37,383 nucleotides of DNA, from positions 1-37,383 of the forward strand of contig CALUPG010000016.1 of NCBI GenBank assembly GCA_944322565.1. Direction: 5' to 3'. Of the stretch, positions 24,044 to 33,088 are shown piece after piece. Source of the stretch: an uncultured Bacteroidales bacterium (GTDB lineage: Bacteria > Bacteroidota > Bacteroidia > Bacteroidales > UBA932). The position numbers were made by a program, and so were the translations under genes. The notes below the pieces were generated by a model, which did no database searches, was not told where the DNA came from, and saw only the letters and a list, made by a program, of their open reading frames with translations. Each line of letters begins with the position of its first letter. The stretch's first letter is position 1.

Positions 24044-25702
24044 ATGAAAAGAATGACTAAATATTTTGCAATCTTCCTGTCAGGACTTCTGCTGGCATCT
24101 TGTGCTGCGATGGACGAGATGGTGCCTCAGGGCTCCACGACCACTTCAGAGCAGGTACAGGAAGCAACCGGAGTGATTCCGGAGAGGTCAGAGGCCGATG
24201 TGGCAGGTATATATTCATACGCGGGACAGGGATTTGCCGTATTCGGCCGTTCCCAGAATGCGCACAACGACTTCGGGTATCCGGCAGTGTGCATCGCCCA
24301 GGATTCAAACGGACCGGATATGGTATGTGCCAACAGCAACTATAACTGGTTCTCTCCTTCCTATGACTATTCAGACCGGCAGAACAATTACATTCTCTGC
24401 TATCTGCGCTATTCATATTTCTACAACCAGATACGGCTCTGCAATGAGGTGCTTTCAGGCTACATCGGAACCGACTATGCAACGGCTTCGCAGACTGCAA
24501 GGCATTCGGCCGGCCAGGCTCTTGCTGTCAGGGCATTCGACTATCTCGGAATGGCGCCATACTATCAGTTCAGGTATGTGGACAGCAAGGACCTCCCTTG
24601 CATTCCTGTTGTGCTTGAAGGTATGACACAGGAACAGTATGCAGCCAATCCACGCGCTTCTGTGGAAACAGTGTACGGCCGCATCATCACCGACCTTACC
24701 CAGGCCATTGCCCTGCTTGAGGGATACAACAGGTCAGGCGACAAGTCAAGGGTAGACCAGCAGGTGGCATATGGTATCCGCGCACGCGCATACCTCAGCA
24801 TGGGAATGTATGCCGAAGCAGCCGCCGATGCAGAGGCCGCCCTGGAAGGCTATACTCCGTATTCTCTTGCTGAAGTCAGTGTTCCGGCTTTCTGCAACAT
24901 GGCAGACCACAACTGGCTGTGGGGCATACTTCAGGAGTCCGACCAGGTCCAGATGCTTGTCAGCTGGCCGTCACACCTCTGTTCTTTTTCTGCAACAAGC
25001 TATACGGCTGGTACCGGAGTGTACAAGCGTATATCTTCAGCTCTTTACGATGTCATTCCGTCTACGGATGTGCGCAAGGGCTGGTGGACTGATGCAAGAA
25101 ACCAGACTCCTCTTCTGGACGGGCTTTCATGGGCAGGATATCCTGGCCGTGACATCCCGACACTTACGATTCCTAACACCAAAGTTGCCTTCAGCCCGTA
25201 TTCTGTCGTCAAGTTCGGCATGAAGCATGGCATAGGCAGTACGGACAATGCCAGCGACTGGTGTCTTATGAGAGCAGAGGAAATGATTCTCATCCGTGCG
25301 GAAGGACTTGCCATGAGCGGCAGGGAAGCCGAAGGCCGTCAGGTGCTTGAGGATTTTGTGCGCAATTACCGTGATCCGGAATATACTTGCACGGCATCGA
25401 CTCCAGAACAGCTCCAGACAGAAATATGGAAACAGCGCCGCATTGAACTCTGGGGAGAAGGATTCTCGATGTACGATATCATGAGGCTCAATAAGCCGAT
25501 GGTGCGAATCCATGGTTCATCTACATATAACTGGCCTGATGCGTATGCTTTCAATATTGAGCCGAATGACCCGTATCTGCTGCTTCGTTTCCCTCTGCAG
25601 GAGACCAATTCCAACACTGCTATTTCTGCTACGGAAAATACAGGAGGCACAGCTCCTCAGCCGAGACAGAATTCAGACCTTAGGGACGGCGTGACAGAGT
25701 GA
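24044..25702 (+). CDS. SusD/RagB-family surface lipoprotein
   Basis: 552 residues. The signal peptide ends at LLASCAAMDEM, an SPII lipoprotein. Helical TPR-like repeats carry the usual SusD landmarks: a YFYNQIRLCNEVL helix, a TASQTARHSAGQALAVRAFDYLGM segment corresponding to the conserved G-E-A-x-x-L-R-A-F/Y region, YGRIITDLTQAIALLEGYN, VAYGIRARAYLSMGMYAEAAADAE, and a C-terminal WKQRRIELWGEGFSMYDIMRLN. It acts as the hinged lid that captures substrate for SusC. The spacing of 17 bp after SusC and 22 bp before the next gene indicates one operon. Confidence 0.93.
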   Translation: MKRMTKYFAIFLSGLLLASCAAMDEMVPQGSTTTSEQVQEATGVIPERSEADVAGIYSYAGQGFAVFGRSQNAHNDFGYPAVCIAQDSNGPDMVCANSNYNWFSPSYDYSDRQNNYILCYLRYSYFYNQIRLCNEVLSGYIGTDYATASQTARHSAGQALAVRAFDYLGMAPYYQFRYVDSKDLPCIPVVLEGMTQEQYAANPRASVETVYGRIITDLTQAIALLEGYNRSGDKSRVDQQVAYGIRARAYLSMGMYAEAAADAEAALEGYTPYSLAEVSVPAFCNMADHNWLWGILQESDQVQMLVSWPSHLCSFSATSYTAGTGVYKRISSALYDVIPSTDVRKGWWTDARNQTPLLDGLSWAGYPGRDIPTLTIPNTKVAFSPYSVVKFGMKHGIGSTDNASDWCLMRAEEMILIRAEGLAMSGREAEGRQVLEDFVRNYRDPEYTCTASTPEQLQTEIWKQRRIELWGEGFSMYDIMRLNKPMVRIHGSSTYNWPDAYAFNIEPNDPYLLLRFPLQETNSNTAISATENTGGTAPQPRQNSDLRDGVTE

Positions 25703-25724
25703 CATCAATAAAATACTTGGAAAA

Positions 25725-26543
25725 ATGAAATTGAATAAAATAATACTGATGCTATTCCCGGTGATGGCAGCCGTTCTCCTCGTATCCTGCAAGGAAGAGT
25801 GGCAGCCGGGGGCGGAAGCCAACTATTCCGGCATCAATGTGTATTTCGTGCAGCCGGAGACATATTATTCTCTGGATCCTGATGCAATGGAGATTACATT
25901 CACTGTCCAGAGGGATGATGCCCCGTATGAGGACCAGTATGTGCCGGTTACCCTCACTGCCGTGCATCCTGAGGCATTCGAGGCTCCCGAGCCTATATTC
26001 TTCGGGGAAGGGGAACTTGAGTCTGAGCTTACCATCTACTTTACGGACGACATGGAGCTTTTCAAGGACTATTCTTTCTCACTCGCCATTGACGAGAACT
26101 ATACCCAGCAGTACATGGAGCAGAGCGATTATCCGCGCATTGATGTGACTGTAATCAAGGAAGACTATGAGCCGGCATACCGCTGCCGCTATACATGCGG
26201 AGGAGTATATCTGGGCCTTATTTCCTGGTCTAATCCACAGGTAATGGTGGATCTTGAATATTCTGAAATCCTGGATGCCTACAGAGTTGACCTTTGGGGA
26301 CACGGCACATATGTCAATTTCTCTGTTGATGAAGATGACAATCTTGTCCTTGACAAAACGACATTCAATACGGGAGAAGAATATGTGAACGGAGACGAGA
26401 CCTTTGAAGTCATGGCGACTGTCAGCGGTGACTGTACATGGAATTCCCGTACAAGGATGTATACTTTCCCGTTCAATTACAGCTTCGGAGGCAATTCCGC
26501 CGGAGAATATGATGACCAACTTCAAGTATCCAGCGAATTATGA
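25725..26543 (+). CDS. Calx-beta-like surface lipoprotein of the SusCD locus
   Basis: 272 residues. The signal peptide ends at LLVSCKEEWQPG, with Lys-Glu-Glu directly after the lipid Cys. The N-terminal half (EITFTVQRDDAPYEDQYVPV, VHPEAFEAP, SELTIYFTDDMELFKDYSFSLAI) has the strand pattern of Calx-beta or DUF4843-type domains found beside SusD genes. The C-terminal half is a lipocalin-like beta region ending in a Tyr/Phe-rich strand. It probably assists substrate binding on the cell surface. Its TGA overlaps the protease ATG (26540-26543), so the two are translationally coupled. The family call is tentative. Confidence 0.6.
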   Translation: MKLNKIILMLFPVMAAVLLVSCKEEWQPGAEANYSGINVYFVQPETYYSLDPDAMEITFTVQRDDAPYEDQYVPVTLTAVHPEAFEAPEPIFFGEGELESELTIYFTDDMELFKDYSFSLAIDENYTQQYMEQSDYPRIDVTVIKEDYEPAYRCRYTCGGVYLGLISWSNPQVMVDLEYSEILDAYRVDLWGHGTYVNFSVDEDDNLVLDKTTFNTGEEYVNGDETFEVMATVSGDCTWNSRTRMYTFPFNYSFGGNSAGEYDDQLQVSSEL

Positions 26544-28576
26544 AAATGAAATTTACAAACATAGCAACTGTCACCGCCGCACTTGCACTGGCTGTATCGG
26601 CATGCAGCGTAGATCCGTTTGAGGACGGTGCCGGTCATGGGGCTCCTGATATGCCGGTGGGGAAGATTGTCAACACATCTTCCAATTCGGCAAAAGGTTC
26701 CATTCTTGTAAAACTCAATGACGCTTCCCAGGCAGATGCCCTGCAGGCTCGGCTTGAGGAATGTGGAATTGTCGTAAGTCCTGTGTTCCAGGGGCTTACT
26801 GCTGCCACTACTAAGGCGGGCTCAGCAGAGAACAATCTTGCCAGATGGTGCAGGCTTGACTTCAGTGAATATGCCGACCTTGACAGCCTCGCTTCTGTCC
26901 TGTCCGGATATGAAGAAGTGGGGAGAGTACAGTTCAACACAAGGCTTAAACTGGCCTCTGACTGTCGCTCATATCCTGTGACATCTGTTCCGACCAAGGC
27001 AGACTTCAGTGATTTCAATGACCCTCAGCTTGCAGCCCAGTGGCATTATCACAATGACGGAAGTGTAGTTGCTTCCGCAAGGCGCGGCGCTGATGTCAAT
27101 GTTGCTGACGCATGGCGACTTGAGACAGGCCGTCCCGAAGTAATTGTCGCTATCATTGACCAGGGAGTGCAGTACAATCATCCTGACCTTGCTCAGAACA
27201 TGTGGGTCAATACTGCCGAACTCAACGGGACCCCTGGCGTTGATGATGATGAAAACGGGTATGTGGATGATATTTATGGCTATAACTTCGTGGCCAAATC
27301 AGGTGAAATCACGTGGACAAAACAGGGAGACAGCGGACATGGAACTCATGTAGCCGGAACTGTTGCCGCAGTCAACAACAATGCAACCGGAGTCTGCGGA
27401 ATTGCCGGAGGTGACGGCTCTTCCGACAGCGGAGTCCGCATGATGTCGCTTCAGGTATTTGACGGAAATGCAGGCGGTAAAGTAGATGAATCTGCTGCTG
27501 CCATAAGGTATGCTGCGGACAACGGGGCTTCAATAATCCAGTGCTCATGGGGATATGCTGCCGGAGCCTATCAGTCGGATGCCCAGTGGACTGCATCTGC
27601 GAGACTCGAGGCCGAAGCCCTTGAATACTTTCTCAACGGGGGGAAAACCGGAAGAGGAAACTGTTCTGCTATAACTGACGGCAACATTGCGATTTTCGCT
27701 GCCGGCAACGATTCGGACGACATGGCATCTTATCCGGGAGCGAGTCGCGGCTGCATATCAGTGACATCTTTTGCCAGTGACAATCTTCCGGCAAATTATA
27801 CCAACTACGGTCCCGGCTGCAATATTGCGGCTCCTGGCGGAGAATATTATACAGGTGATACATATTACGATGAAACCTGTGTGCTCTCCACTATGCCTAC
27901 TGAGTCAATCTCCTCTGTCGGAGATGACGGTACAGTCACAAATACTCCTGCGAACTATGGGTATATGCAGGGTACATCAATGGCATGCCCTCACATGTCA
28001 GGTGTTGCGGCCCTCGGTCTTTCCTACGCCCTTGACATGGGCAAGACATATACCAGAGAAGAGTTCATGTCGCTTCTGCTGACTTCTGTCAATGACATAG
28101 ATTCATATCTTGTCGGCTCCAAGACCACTCTTATTGTCAATCCTGCGACCAATACAGGCTCAATCGGTGAACTTGATCTGGCTCCTTACTACGGCCAGAT
28201 GGGAACAGGTACAATAGATGCATGGAGAGTCCTGATGCAGATAGAAGGTACGCCGTGCCTTGTGGCTGAAGTCGGAAAATCCCAGAGGCTCAACCTTGAC
28301 TCCGTGTTCGGCGGCGGTTCGGAGAACCTTACTTATCTCAATGTTGAGATTTCCGATGACGACTATGATGCAATAGGCCTGATGACAGACCCTGTCATCA
28401 AGGGAGGACAGCTTCTCATCCAGCCTACCTACTATGGTTCAGCCAAGCTGACCATCACGGCAATAGCAGGCGGCAGCCAGGTCGGCGGCGGAGCCAATAT
28501 CGGAGGAATGGAGATTACCAAGGAGGTATCAGTCATTGCAAGAGGCATCAGCAACGGAAACGGCGGCTGGCTGTAA
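26540..28576 (+). CDS. S8-family subtilisin-like serine protease, surface lipoprotein
   Basis: 678 residues. The signal peptide ends at AVSAC (lipid Cys22) and is followed by an acidic VDPFEDG stretch. Residues about 50-140 form an inhibitor-like propeptide (SILVKLNDASQADALQARLEE...). The catalytic domain (about 160-515) holds Asp207 in VAIIDQGV, His267 in GHGTHVAG, the oxyanion Asn390 in FAAGND and Ser480 in GTSMACPHMSG, so all catalytic residues are present. The C-terminal region (about 545-678) is beta-rich with a cadherin/Ig-like pattern. Eleven Cys besides the lipid Cys, many in the catalytic domain, suggest several disulfides, unusual for subtilases. Together with SusCD it would cut proteins at the surface for import. 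Confidence 0.92.
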   Translation: MKMKFTNIATVTAALALAVSACSVDPFEDGAGHGAPDMPVGKIVNTSSNSAKGSILVKLNDASQADALQARLEECGIVVSPVFQGLTAATTKAGSAENNLARWCRLDFSEYADLDSLASVLSGYEEVGRVQFNTRLKLASDCRSYPVTSVPTKADFSDFNDPQLAAQWHYHNDGSVVASARRGADVNVADAWRLETGRPEVIVAIIDQGVQYNHPDLAQNMWVNTAELNGTPGVDDDENGYVDDIYGYNFVAKSGEITWTKQGDSGHGTHVAGTVAAVNNNATGVCGIAGGDGSSDSGVRMMSLQVFDGNAGGKVDESAAAIRYAADNGASIIQCSWGYAAGAYQSDAQWTASARLEAEALEYFLNGGKTGRGNCSAITDGNIAIFAAGNDSDDMASYPGASRGCISVTSFASDNLPANYTNYGPGCNIAAPGGEYYTGDTYYDETCVLSTMPTESISSVGDDGTVTNTPANYGYMQGTSMACPHMSGVAALGLSYALDMGKTYTREEFMSLLLTSVNDIDSYLVGSKTTLIVNPATNTGSIGELDLAPYYGQMGTGTIDAWRVLMQIEGTPCLVAEVGKSQRLNLDSVFGGGSENLTYLNVEISDDDYDAIGLMTDPVIKGGQLLIQPTYYGSAKLTITAIAGGSQVGGGANIGGMEITKEVSVIARGISNGNGGWL

Positions 28577-28597
28577 TATCAAAACCGAAAAATTAAA

Positions 28598-29077
28598 ATG
28601 AATATGAAAAGAATCCTATACATTCTGGCTGTCGCATTCAGCTGCATGGTGCTCTCCGTTTCATGCCAGACTAAAGAAGAGTCCGGCACTGATATTACAG
28701 GTGTCTGGCATCTTGTCGATACTGAAGGTCTCATTCTGGATCAGGAGCTTGATGTTGACGTGTATGCTGTCTTTGGCCGCGGCAATTTCGAACTCTATCA
28801 GCGAATCGGTCAGTCAGCCGGCAGATACTGGTACTATTCAGGTACTTACTCTACATCAGGAAATGTACTCACCGGCAGATATTCCGACGGTACAAGACTC
28901 GGAGGAGTCAGCGGCGAGGGCTATTCAATCTCTCTTGACGGCAGTACACTTTTCCTTACCTCAGTCTTTTCAGGAGAGGTCAGCGAATATGAACTCGTGG
29001 AGGAAGTTCCTTCTGAAATTGCCGACAGTGCCGTTCCGCCGGTCAAGTCCGCGGATGCTCCGGCTCCGGTACTTTAG
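28598..29077 (+). CDS. small lipocalin-like lipoprotein
   Basis: 159 residues from ATG 28598; ATG 28604 (MKRILY) is an equally good start. The signal peptide ends at LSVSCQTKEES. The mature part begins ITGVWHLVDTEG, the usual opening of lipocalin-like domains in Bacteroidota lipoproteins. Short strands follow (YAVFGRGNFELYQRIG, YWYYSGTYSTSGNVLTGRYSDG, GYSISLDGSTLFLTS), and then a Pro/Ala-rich tail. It may bind a small hydrophobic ligand or act as an accessory of the protease; the sequence does not decide. It is 21 bp after the subtilase gene. Confidence 0.65.
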   Translation: MNMKRILYILAVAFSCMVLSVSCQTKEESGTDITGVWHLVDTEGLILDQELDVDVYAVFGRGNFELYQRIGQSAGRYWYYSGTYSTSGNVLTGRYSDGTRLGGVSGEGYSISLDGSTLFLTSVFSGEVSEYELVEEVPSEIADSAVPPVKSADAPAPVL

Positions 29078-29150
29078 CCATTGCCGTACCGGCCTTTTGA
29101 AACAGCTGTAAAGCAGAACTTAATTAATAGACACACTTAATTTTAGTATT

Positions 29151-30710
29151 ATGGAAGCAAAAAAATTATTCGGCTATGCAGCGGCAATGTCCCTGCTCGC
29201 CTTCGGATTTGCGTCCTGCGAAGAACCTGAGAACCCAGGAAAAAACCCTACGCCAGGTCCATCAGCGACGGTCCGCTTTTCTGTTGAAGTCACTGAAGTG
29301 ACAGAAACTTCTGCCAAGGCTGAAGTTACAGTAAGAGGTGATGAGGCTGCCACTTGGTATGCTTTCGTTACAGAAGACCTTGACACTGACGCAGATGACC
29401 TCATCACATCCGCTGTCGGCGAACTTTCTGACATCGAGTCAGTCCTCAAGACCGGAAACGGCGAGGTTGAATTCACTGATCTTACTTCAGGCACAGGCTA
29501 CCGTGTCATTGTGACCGGACTTGCTGCTGACGGTACAGTGTCAGGCAGGGCTGCAGATGAAGAATTCACCACTTCACGCGATCCTAATGACTGGAATGTT
29601 AATCCGGACTGGAGTATCAGTTATGCTGGTCGCGGATCATATGAAATTCAGTCAGGTACAATGTATGGAGATAAAATTGACATCGTTATGCCGGATGATG
29701 ATTTGAACTACTATTATATTCTCCCAGTGTCTGTGACGGAGTTCGAGCAGGTGTATAAGAGCAGTGTTGCAGCACTTGCAAATTCACTCATTGAAGAATT
29801 CAATGCCATGATTGAAGAAAATAATACTGCATACCCTGATGATCCGGTCTTTATTACTGATCTGCTTTATTCCGGGGCAAATTCATGGATTATGCAACCA
29901 CTTGCTAATGAGCAGCAGTATCTTTTCATGATTGGCATAGAACCGAACGGTGCTTATGGAGAAGGCCTTGGCCTTTATGCGCAGTCAGCGGCATTTACCC
30001 CTGATGTGGAAGAGTCTTCAGACGGATATAAGAAATGGCTCGGCGACTGGACTGTCTCAGGTACAGGCCTGATATATGACGAAGAGACCGAAGCGACGAG
30101 TGAAGGAACCTGCTCCAATACTGTAACGATAGTTGAAAGTATACCGAACTATGAATATACTGTATACGGATGGCAGCAGGGACTTATGGGCTCTTATGGA
30201 GAGTCTGACGCAATAGGCTCCGTGGCAAGGTACGATGCTTCGACAGGGGCTCTGTCATTCGTTTCCAGTTCAGATCTCGGGCAGGTCAATACCGGCAGCT
30301 ATGGTATTGGAACTGTCGAATTCCTCGGCTATTGTGACGGTACTTCTCTCGGTTATCCGGGTGAAGAAGTCGCAATCAACGGTGAATATGACATAGCAAT
30401 CGCAACAATGTCACCTGAAGGTACAGTAACTGTTACCGCTCAGAGTATTCCTCTGATGGGAGGACAAACTGTGACGCTGATAGGAATGCAGTACTATGCT
30501 CTGGTAACTGTAGGTGGAGAAAGTGGGCGTCTTTACTGGTCCGTAGCACATCCTCGTTTCTCCTACGGTGACTTTACAATGGTGAAAAACGACGCTTCCG
30601 GTGCAGACGCATCTTCTGCATCTGTCGCCCGTTCATCCGTAAGAATCGTGAAGAAAGAGGCTGCCGCCAGGACTTACTTCCCGATGAATTTCTCATACAT
30701 GGTGAAATAA
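29151..30710 (+). CDS. lipoprotein with fibronectin-type-III-like N-terminal domain
   Basis: 519 residues. The signal peptide ends at FASCEEPENPGKNPTPGP, an acidic start and Pro linker typical of surface lipoproteins. Residues about 40-135 fit an Fn3-like domain (VEVTEVTETSAKAEVTVRG ... GYRVIVTGLAADGTVSG). The middle (about 160-285) is helix/strand mixed. Residues about 300-500 are a beta-rich domain starting WLGDWTVSGTG, again lipocalin-like, ending in a long strand region and a short basic end. There is no enzyme motif. It sits 73 bp after the previous lipoprotein and 164 bp before the thioredoxin gene, the largest gap in the locus. Confidence 0.65.
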   Translation: MEAKKLFGYAAAMSLLAFGFASCEEPENPGKNPTPGPSATVRFSVEVTEVTETSAKAEVTVRGDEAATWYAFVTEDLDTDADDLITSAVGELSDIESVLKTGNGEVEFTDLTSGTGYRVIVTGLAADGTVSGRAADEEFTTSRDPNDWNVNPDWSISYAGRGSYEIQSGTMYGDKIDIVMPDDDLNYYYILPVSVTEFEQVYKSSVAALANSLIEEFNAMIEENNTAYPDDPVFITDLLYSGANSWIMQPLANEQQYLFMIGIEPNGAYGEGLGLYAQSAAFTPDVEESSDGYKKWLGDWTVSGTGLIYDEETEATSEGTCSNTVTIVESIPNYEYTVYGWQQGLMGSYGESDAIGSVARYDASTGALSFVSSSDLGQVNTGSYGIGTVEFLGYCDGTSLGYPGEEVAINGEYDIAIATMSPEGTVTVTAQSIPLMGGQTVTLIGMQYYALVTVGGESGRLYWSVAHPRFSYGDFTMVKNDASGADASSASVARSSVRIVKKEAAARTYFPMNFSYMVK

Positions 30711-30799
30711 ATCCATGCCGTGGGATGTCAAAAGTTCAGATGAAAATTTGATTTTGCAAATATGGTTTGTGGAGGGTGGCGTTCATTTGTCACCCTTCA

Positions 30800-30867
30800 C
30801 TTTTATCAGACATTTTTATCAGTCTATTATACTATTATAGGTCTATTTTATCAGTCTATTTTATCAG
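30800..30867 (+). repeat. short tandem repeats TTTTATCAGTCTATT in the leader of the thioredoxin gene
   Basis: Four imperfect copies of a 13-15 bp A/T-rich unit (TTTTATCAG, GTCTATTTTATCAG) are packed just before ATG 30875. They may be slippage products, or they may modulate internal transcription or translation start in this widest gap of the locus. Confidence 0.6.
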
Positions 30868-30874
30868 GACAAAT

Positions 30875-31366
30875 ATGAATATAATGAAACTTATCGCTGC
30901 ATTCGCCTCCATGGTCTTGACCGCAGGAATGATTTGGGCACAGGATCTTCCGGATGTGAGTGTAGAGAACATGGACGGGGAGACCGTCAGCATCAGGGAT
31001 GTGGTCCGGGGCAAGCCTGCTGTCATCTCATTCTGGGGAGTGACCTGCAAGCCGTGCATCACCGAGCTCAATGCCCTTAATGAAGTGATGGAGGAATGGC
31101 TTGAGGATGTAGACTTTGACATAATTGCGGTCTCAGTCGACGACAGCCGCTTCTCATCGCGTGCAAGGTCAATGGCACAGGGATATGACTGGCAGTTCAA
31201 GTGCGTCTTTGACAAGAACCAGGACCTCAAGCGTGCCATGAATGTGTCCCTTACCCCGCAGACTTTCATCGTGGATGCTTCGGGCAATATAGTCTATTCG
31301 CATTCCGGCTATACTCCGGGCAGCGAATATGAGCTTTATGACAAACTCATGGAAATCTCTGAGTAA
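30875..31366 (+). CDS. TlpA/ResA-type thioredoxin-like protein
   Basis: ATG 30875 gives 163 residues (MNIMKLIAAFASMVL...). The longer frame from 30767 adds A/T-repeat-encoded residues and is rejected. The signal peptide is cut after about IWAQ. The thioredoxin fold has FWGVTCKPC (redox Cys58/Cys61), FDIIAVSVDDS and a cis-Pro loop LTPQTFIVD. In the periplasm such proteins reduce or rearrange disulfides of exported proteins. It overlaps the next gene by one base (TAATG), showing coupling to the DUF6029 gene. An Omp28-like CxxC protein follows, so these three form a thiol-related sub-cluster. Confidence 0.88.
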   Translation: MNIMKLIAAFASMVLTAGMIWAQDLPDVSVENMDGETVSIRDVVRGKPAVISFWGVTCKPCITELNALNEVMEEWLEDVDFDIIAVSVDDSRFSSRARSMAQGYDWQFKCVFDKNQDLKRAMNVSLTPQTFIVDASGNIVYSHSGYTPGSEYELYDKLMEISE

Positions 31367-33030
31367 TGGCTGGACTTCTTAATACTGCGGCACGACCGGA
31401 TACTGCGTCATTGCTGCAAGCTGCTGCAAGAGTGGTGTCGTATGCAGCTGTCAGGCTCTTCCTTGCGGTTTTTCTCGCGGCAACGGCGTCCCTCGCCATG
31501 GAAGCCCGTGAAAAGCGCAATTGGGGCACTCTGTCAGGCAGTCTCGAGTCGAACAGCATATATTATATGCATGATGCCGGCCTTGATCCATCGTCTTCGG
31601 TGAATCCGGACGACCGGTTCGGCACCAACAATTACCTGAAGCTGGACTATATGAACGGCCGCTTTTCCGCCGGACTCCAGATGGAAGGTTTTCTTCCGGC
31701 CCTTCAGGGCTATGACTATCTTGTATACGGCAACGGGCGCAAGGTGATTCTCGGGTCCAAGTATGTCAGCTGGCAGGATGACATGTACGGCTTCCGTGTC
31801 GGCGATATCTTCGAACAGTATGGCAACGGGCTCATTTTCAGAAGCTATGAAGACAGGGCTCTCGGCTTCAACAATTCGCTTGAAGGAGTCCACGGCAGAT
31901 TCGACTGGAAAGGAGTGCATCTGAGCGCCATGTTCGGCAGACCGAGACTTTATCTTGAATATGCCGAATCCATGGTCAGAGGCGCAGACCTGTGCCTTTC
32001 GTTGTCAGAGATGACCGGATGGGACGCCGCAAGCCTCAGCATAGAGGGAAGCTATGTCAACAGGTACGAGAATCTTATGGAGAATGAGCTTTTCGCTGAT
32101 CTGCTCACTACCAACAGCCTCGACATGTATTCCGCGAGAGCCAATTTTGACTGGAAAGGCCTTTCTGCCAAATTCGAGTATGCCGGCAAGAGCAAGGACC
32201 TCCCTGATGCCGCAAGCCGGGAAATGCTCACCGGAAATGCCATCCTCGCCGAGCTCGGATATTCCTACAGGAGATTTTCCGTGCTGGGCACATTCCGCCG
32301 CCTTGTCAATATGAACACGATGATTTCACTCAATGCCGCCGGAACAGGAAATACATTGAATTATCTGCCGGCTCTGACACGCCAGCACACATACATGCTG
32401 GCAAGCCTCAATCCTTATCAGGTGAATGCAAATGGGGAAATCGGCGGCCAGGCTGATGTCTATTACTCATTGCGGAGCAAGACGACCCGCTCGAAATACT
32501 GGAATTTCCATGTCAATTTCTCCACATACTATACCGATGCCTCCCATACGGGCGGCCGCTCGAATCTCCTGTGGAGAGACATCAACGCCGATGTGGAGAG
32601 GCAGTGGAACAAGCGGTGGAAGACTGCCGTGCTCGTCTCCATACAGGAGTGGAGCCCGTCCCACGGGATGCAGGAATCAACATACGCATCCAATATTTTC
32701 GTTGTGGACAACACTTGCAAGATCACCGATAAGATGTCGGTGCGTCTTGAACTCCAGTACCTGTATTCGGCCAATTACGAGAAAGACTGGATGGCAGGAC
32801 TGCTTGAGTTCAACATGGCTCCTCACTGGAGCGTGACAATCAGTGACATGTACAACCATGGCTCTTCAGGGAAGCACTATTACAATGCCTCTGTTTCCTA
32901 TACAAGGAAGAGTACCAGAATCCAGCTCGGATACGGCCGTGTACGCGCCGGCTATATCTGTTCGGGCGGAGTGTGCCGCTGGACTCCGGCATATACCGGA
33001 GCGAACCTGACGATTACTTCGTCATTTTAG
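31366..33030 (+). CDS. DUF6029-type outer membrane beta-barrel protein
   Basis: 554 residues. The ATG at 31366 is inside TAATG of the upstream gene. The N-terminus is unusually long (about 30 residues) before the hydrophobic signal core RLFLAVFLAATASLAM. The mature protein is all-beta, with strands separated by Tyr/Asn/Gly-rich turns and many aromatic-ending strands (YLKLDYMNGRFSAGLQMEGF, YNASVSYTRKSTRIQLGYGRVRAGYICSGG). It ends in ANLTITSSF, a typical terminal barrel strand with Phe. The order TlpA - DUF6029 - Omp28 is one I recall from other Bacteroidales. The function is unknown; a 20-odd-strand pore or anchoring barrel is likely. Confidence 0.7.
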   Translation: MAGLLNTAARPDTASLLQAAARVVSYAAVRLFLAVFLAATASLAMEAREKRNWGTLSGSLESNSIYYMHDAGLDPSSSVNPDDRFGTNNYLKLDYMNGRFSAGLQMEGFLPALQGYDYLVYGNGRKVILGSKYVSWQDDMYGFRVGDIFEQYGNGLIFRSYEDRALGFNNSLEGVHGRFDWKGVHLSAMFGRPRLYLEYAESMVRGADLCLSLSEMTGWDAASLSIEGSYVNRYENLMENELFADLLTTNSLDMYSARANFDWKGLSAKFEYAGKSKDLPDAASREMLTGNAILAELGYSYRRFSVLGTFRRLVNMNTMISLNAAGTGNTLNYLPALTRQHTYMLASLNPYQVNANGEIGGQADVYYSLRSKTTRSKYWNFHVNFSTYYTDASHTGGRSNLLWRDINADVERQWNKRWKTAVLVSIQEWSPSHGMQESTYASNIFVVDNTCKITDKMSVRLELQYLYSANYEKDWMAGLLEFNMAPHWSVTISDMYNHGSSGKHYYNASVSYTRKSTRIQLGYGRVRAGYICSGGVCRWTPAYTGANLTITSSF

Positions 33031-33088
33031 ACTGTCACTTCGTCATTTATTTATTGAATTTTGAAATCTAAACAAATACCAGATAATC

